From: a bacterium
GTDB taxonomy: Bacteria > Patescibacteriota > Minisyncoccia > Phycocordibacterales > SBAW01
Reading direction: 5' to 3'
DNA length: 11,724 nucleotides
NCBI GenBank assembly: GCA_030647845.1
Contig: JAUSIO010000029.1
Coordinates: 1-11,724, forward strand
The first letter of the stretch is position 1, and each line of letters starts with the position of its first letter. Shown piece after piece: positions 11,344 to 11,724 of this stretch. The notes under the pieces are model-generated. The model had not been told where the DNA came from and made no database searches. It saw only the letters and a program-made list of their open reading frames with translations. The position numbers were made by a program, and so were the translations under genes.

Positions 11344-11392
11344 TAGTTCTTTTGCGCCGCCTAAACGGCGGCATCTCTATAACTCGGAGTCC

Positions 11393-11422
11393 TTTACCCC
11401 TCGCAAAGCCTCGGGGTCAAAG
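11393..11422. repeat. Direct repeat B in nusG-rplK spacer
   Basis: Second copy of the 30-base unit, with two substitutions. Its minus-strand reading is FFDPEALRGVK. Its end (11415-11422) also forms part of the left arm of the hairpin that closes on the nusG stop codon. Confidence 0.8.
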
Positions 11423-11459
11423 AATTTATAGTCGCTTCGCTCGTTAAATTCTTTTGACC
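11415..11459 (-). other. Long hairpin enclosing the nusG stop codon
   Basis: Arms GGTCAAAGAATTTA (11415-11428) and the complementary 11445-11459 pair over 14 base pairs with a single bulged base and a 16-base loop. On the minus strand the hairpin covers the last nusG codons and stop. No T run follows, so it is not a classical terminator; it could be a 3'-end stabiliser, processing site or attenuator. Confidence 0.65.
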
Positions 11460-11724
11460 TGCAAAAAATCTAATTCGACTGGTGTTTCTCGGCCGAACAT
11501 CGAGACTAGCACTTTGACCTTACCGCGGCTTTCGTCGACCTCGCCGACTTTGCCGTCGAGCTCCTTAAACGGCCCGTCGACTATAGAGACCGAGTCGCCC
11601 ACCGCCACATCAATCGCGTGTTTGACGCTCCCCTCTTTTTCCTGCATGCGACCCAAGAGCGCATCTACCTCGTGTTGCTGGAGCGGCACCGGGTTGACAC
11701 CCGAGCCAACAAAGCCGGTAACGC
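11444..11724 (-). CDS. nusG: Transcription termination/antitermination protein NusG, C-terminal part
   Basis: The frame is open to the right edge (93 codons plus stop seen), so the N-terminal domain lies outside the window. The visible part starts VTGFVGSGVNPVPLQQHEV, the end of the NGN domain. A linker follows and then the KOW domain: VAVGDSVSIVDGPFKELDGKVGEVDESRGKVKVLVSMFGRETPVELDFLQVKRI. NusG binds RNA polymerase and links it to Rho or to the ribosome (S10). It sits upstream of rplK as in most bacteria. Confidence 0.96.
   Translation of the reverse strand, partial: VTGFVGSGVNPVPLQQHEVDALLGRMQEKEGSVKHAIDVAVGDSVSIVDGPFKELDGKVGEVDESRGKVKVLVSMFGRETPVELDFLQVKRI

Larger units (their letters stand above)
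11181..11443. other. nusG-rplK spacer with repeats and hairpins, no gene seen
   Basis: 263 bases without a supported coding region or tRNA. It holds two direct repeats (11314-11343 and 11393-11422), a GCCGCC/GGCGGC stem (11356-11372), a long hairpin closing on the nusG stop (11415-11459), and a third, weaker inverted match (CCCGAGG near 11262-11268). The rplK-proximal third (11215-11275) is rich in CCTCG/CGAGG complements and may fold as an rplK leader. Confidence 0.6.

Noticed and set aside
11314..11422. Possible CRISPR array from two 30-base repeats
   Set aside because: Only two copies, separated by 49 bases with a GC hairpin in the gap, and no cas genes in the window.
11181..11443. Possible tRNA gene in the nusG-rplK spacer
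   Set aside because: No GTTCGANNC-type T-arm or cloverleaf pairing is visible.

Overview
This window looks like a chromosomal segment from a Candidate Phyla Radiation (Patescibacteria) bacterium, most likely a Parcubacteria-type lineage. The evidence is compact genes with 1-4 base overlaps, short secreted proteins with a Parcubacteria-style N-terminal anchor, divergent versions of core enzymes, and a nusG-rplK block that runs into a cofE-like gene where rplA would normally follow. The lineage call is inference; no 16S rRNA gene or full ribosomal protein set is present.

Left part (1-3814). On the minus strand, from the right, there are two proteins with the same N-terminal membrane anchor but different exported domains (3086-3814 and 1960-2517). 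They are separated by a plus-strand RelE/ParE-like toxin-antitoxin pair (2618-3066). Next come a small protein, an AbiEii-family nucleotidyltransferase and a DUF2914 membrane protein in one overlapping operon; the last gene runs off the left edge. A short orphan coding remnant matching the C-terminus of the 3086-3814 protein lies just downstream of the 1960-2517 gene.

Middle (3834-7592). This is a thymidylate/one-carbon cluster around a tight divergent promoter. A MazG-like pyrophosphohydrolase and serine hydroxymethyltransferase lie leftward; an atypical thymidylate synthase and two HIT-superfamily proteins lie rightward, closed by a clear intrinsic terminator. A second divergent pair at 7618-9628 adds a deoxycytidylate-deaminase-type protein with an extra N-terminal domain, a HxGH nucleotidyltransferase, and dihydrofolate reductase. 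GlyA (methylene-THF supply), ThyA (dUMP to dTMP), DHFR (DHF recycling) and the deaminase/MazG pair (possible dUMP supply) could together form a whole thymidylate cycle.

Right part (9645-11724). All on the minus strand: partial nusG, a 263-base spacer with repeats and hairpins, rplK, a cofE-like gene, and a small lipoprotein gene ending in a terminator.

Regulatory theme: five genes (starts at 1822, 2618, 3814, 5503 and 5548) have a -10-like hexamer ending exactly 6 bases before the start codon, as expected for leaderless mRNAs. The second HIT gene and the lipoprotein gene instead have strong Shine-Dalgarno sequences.
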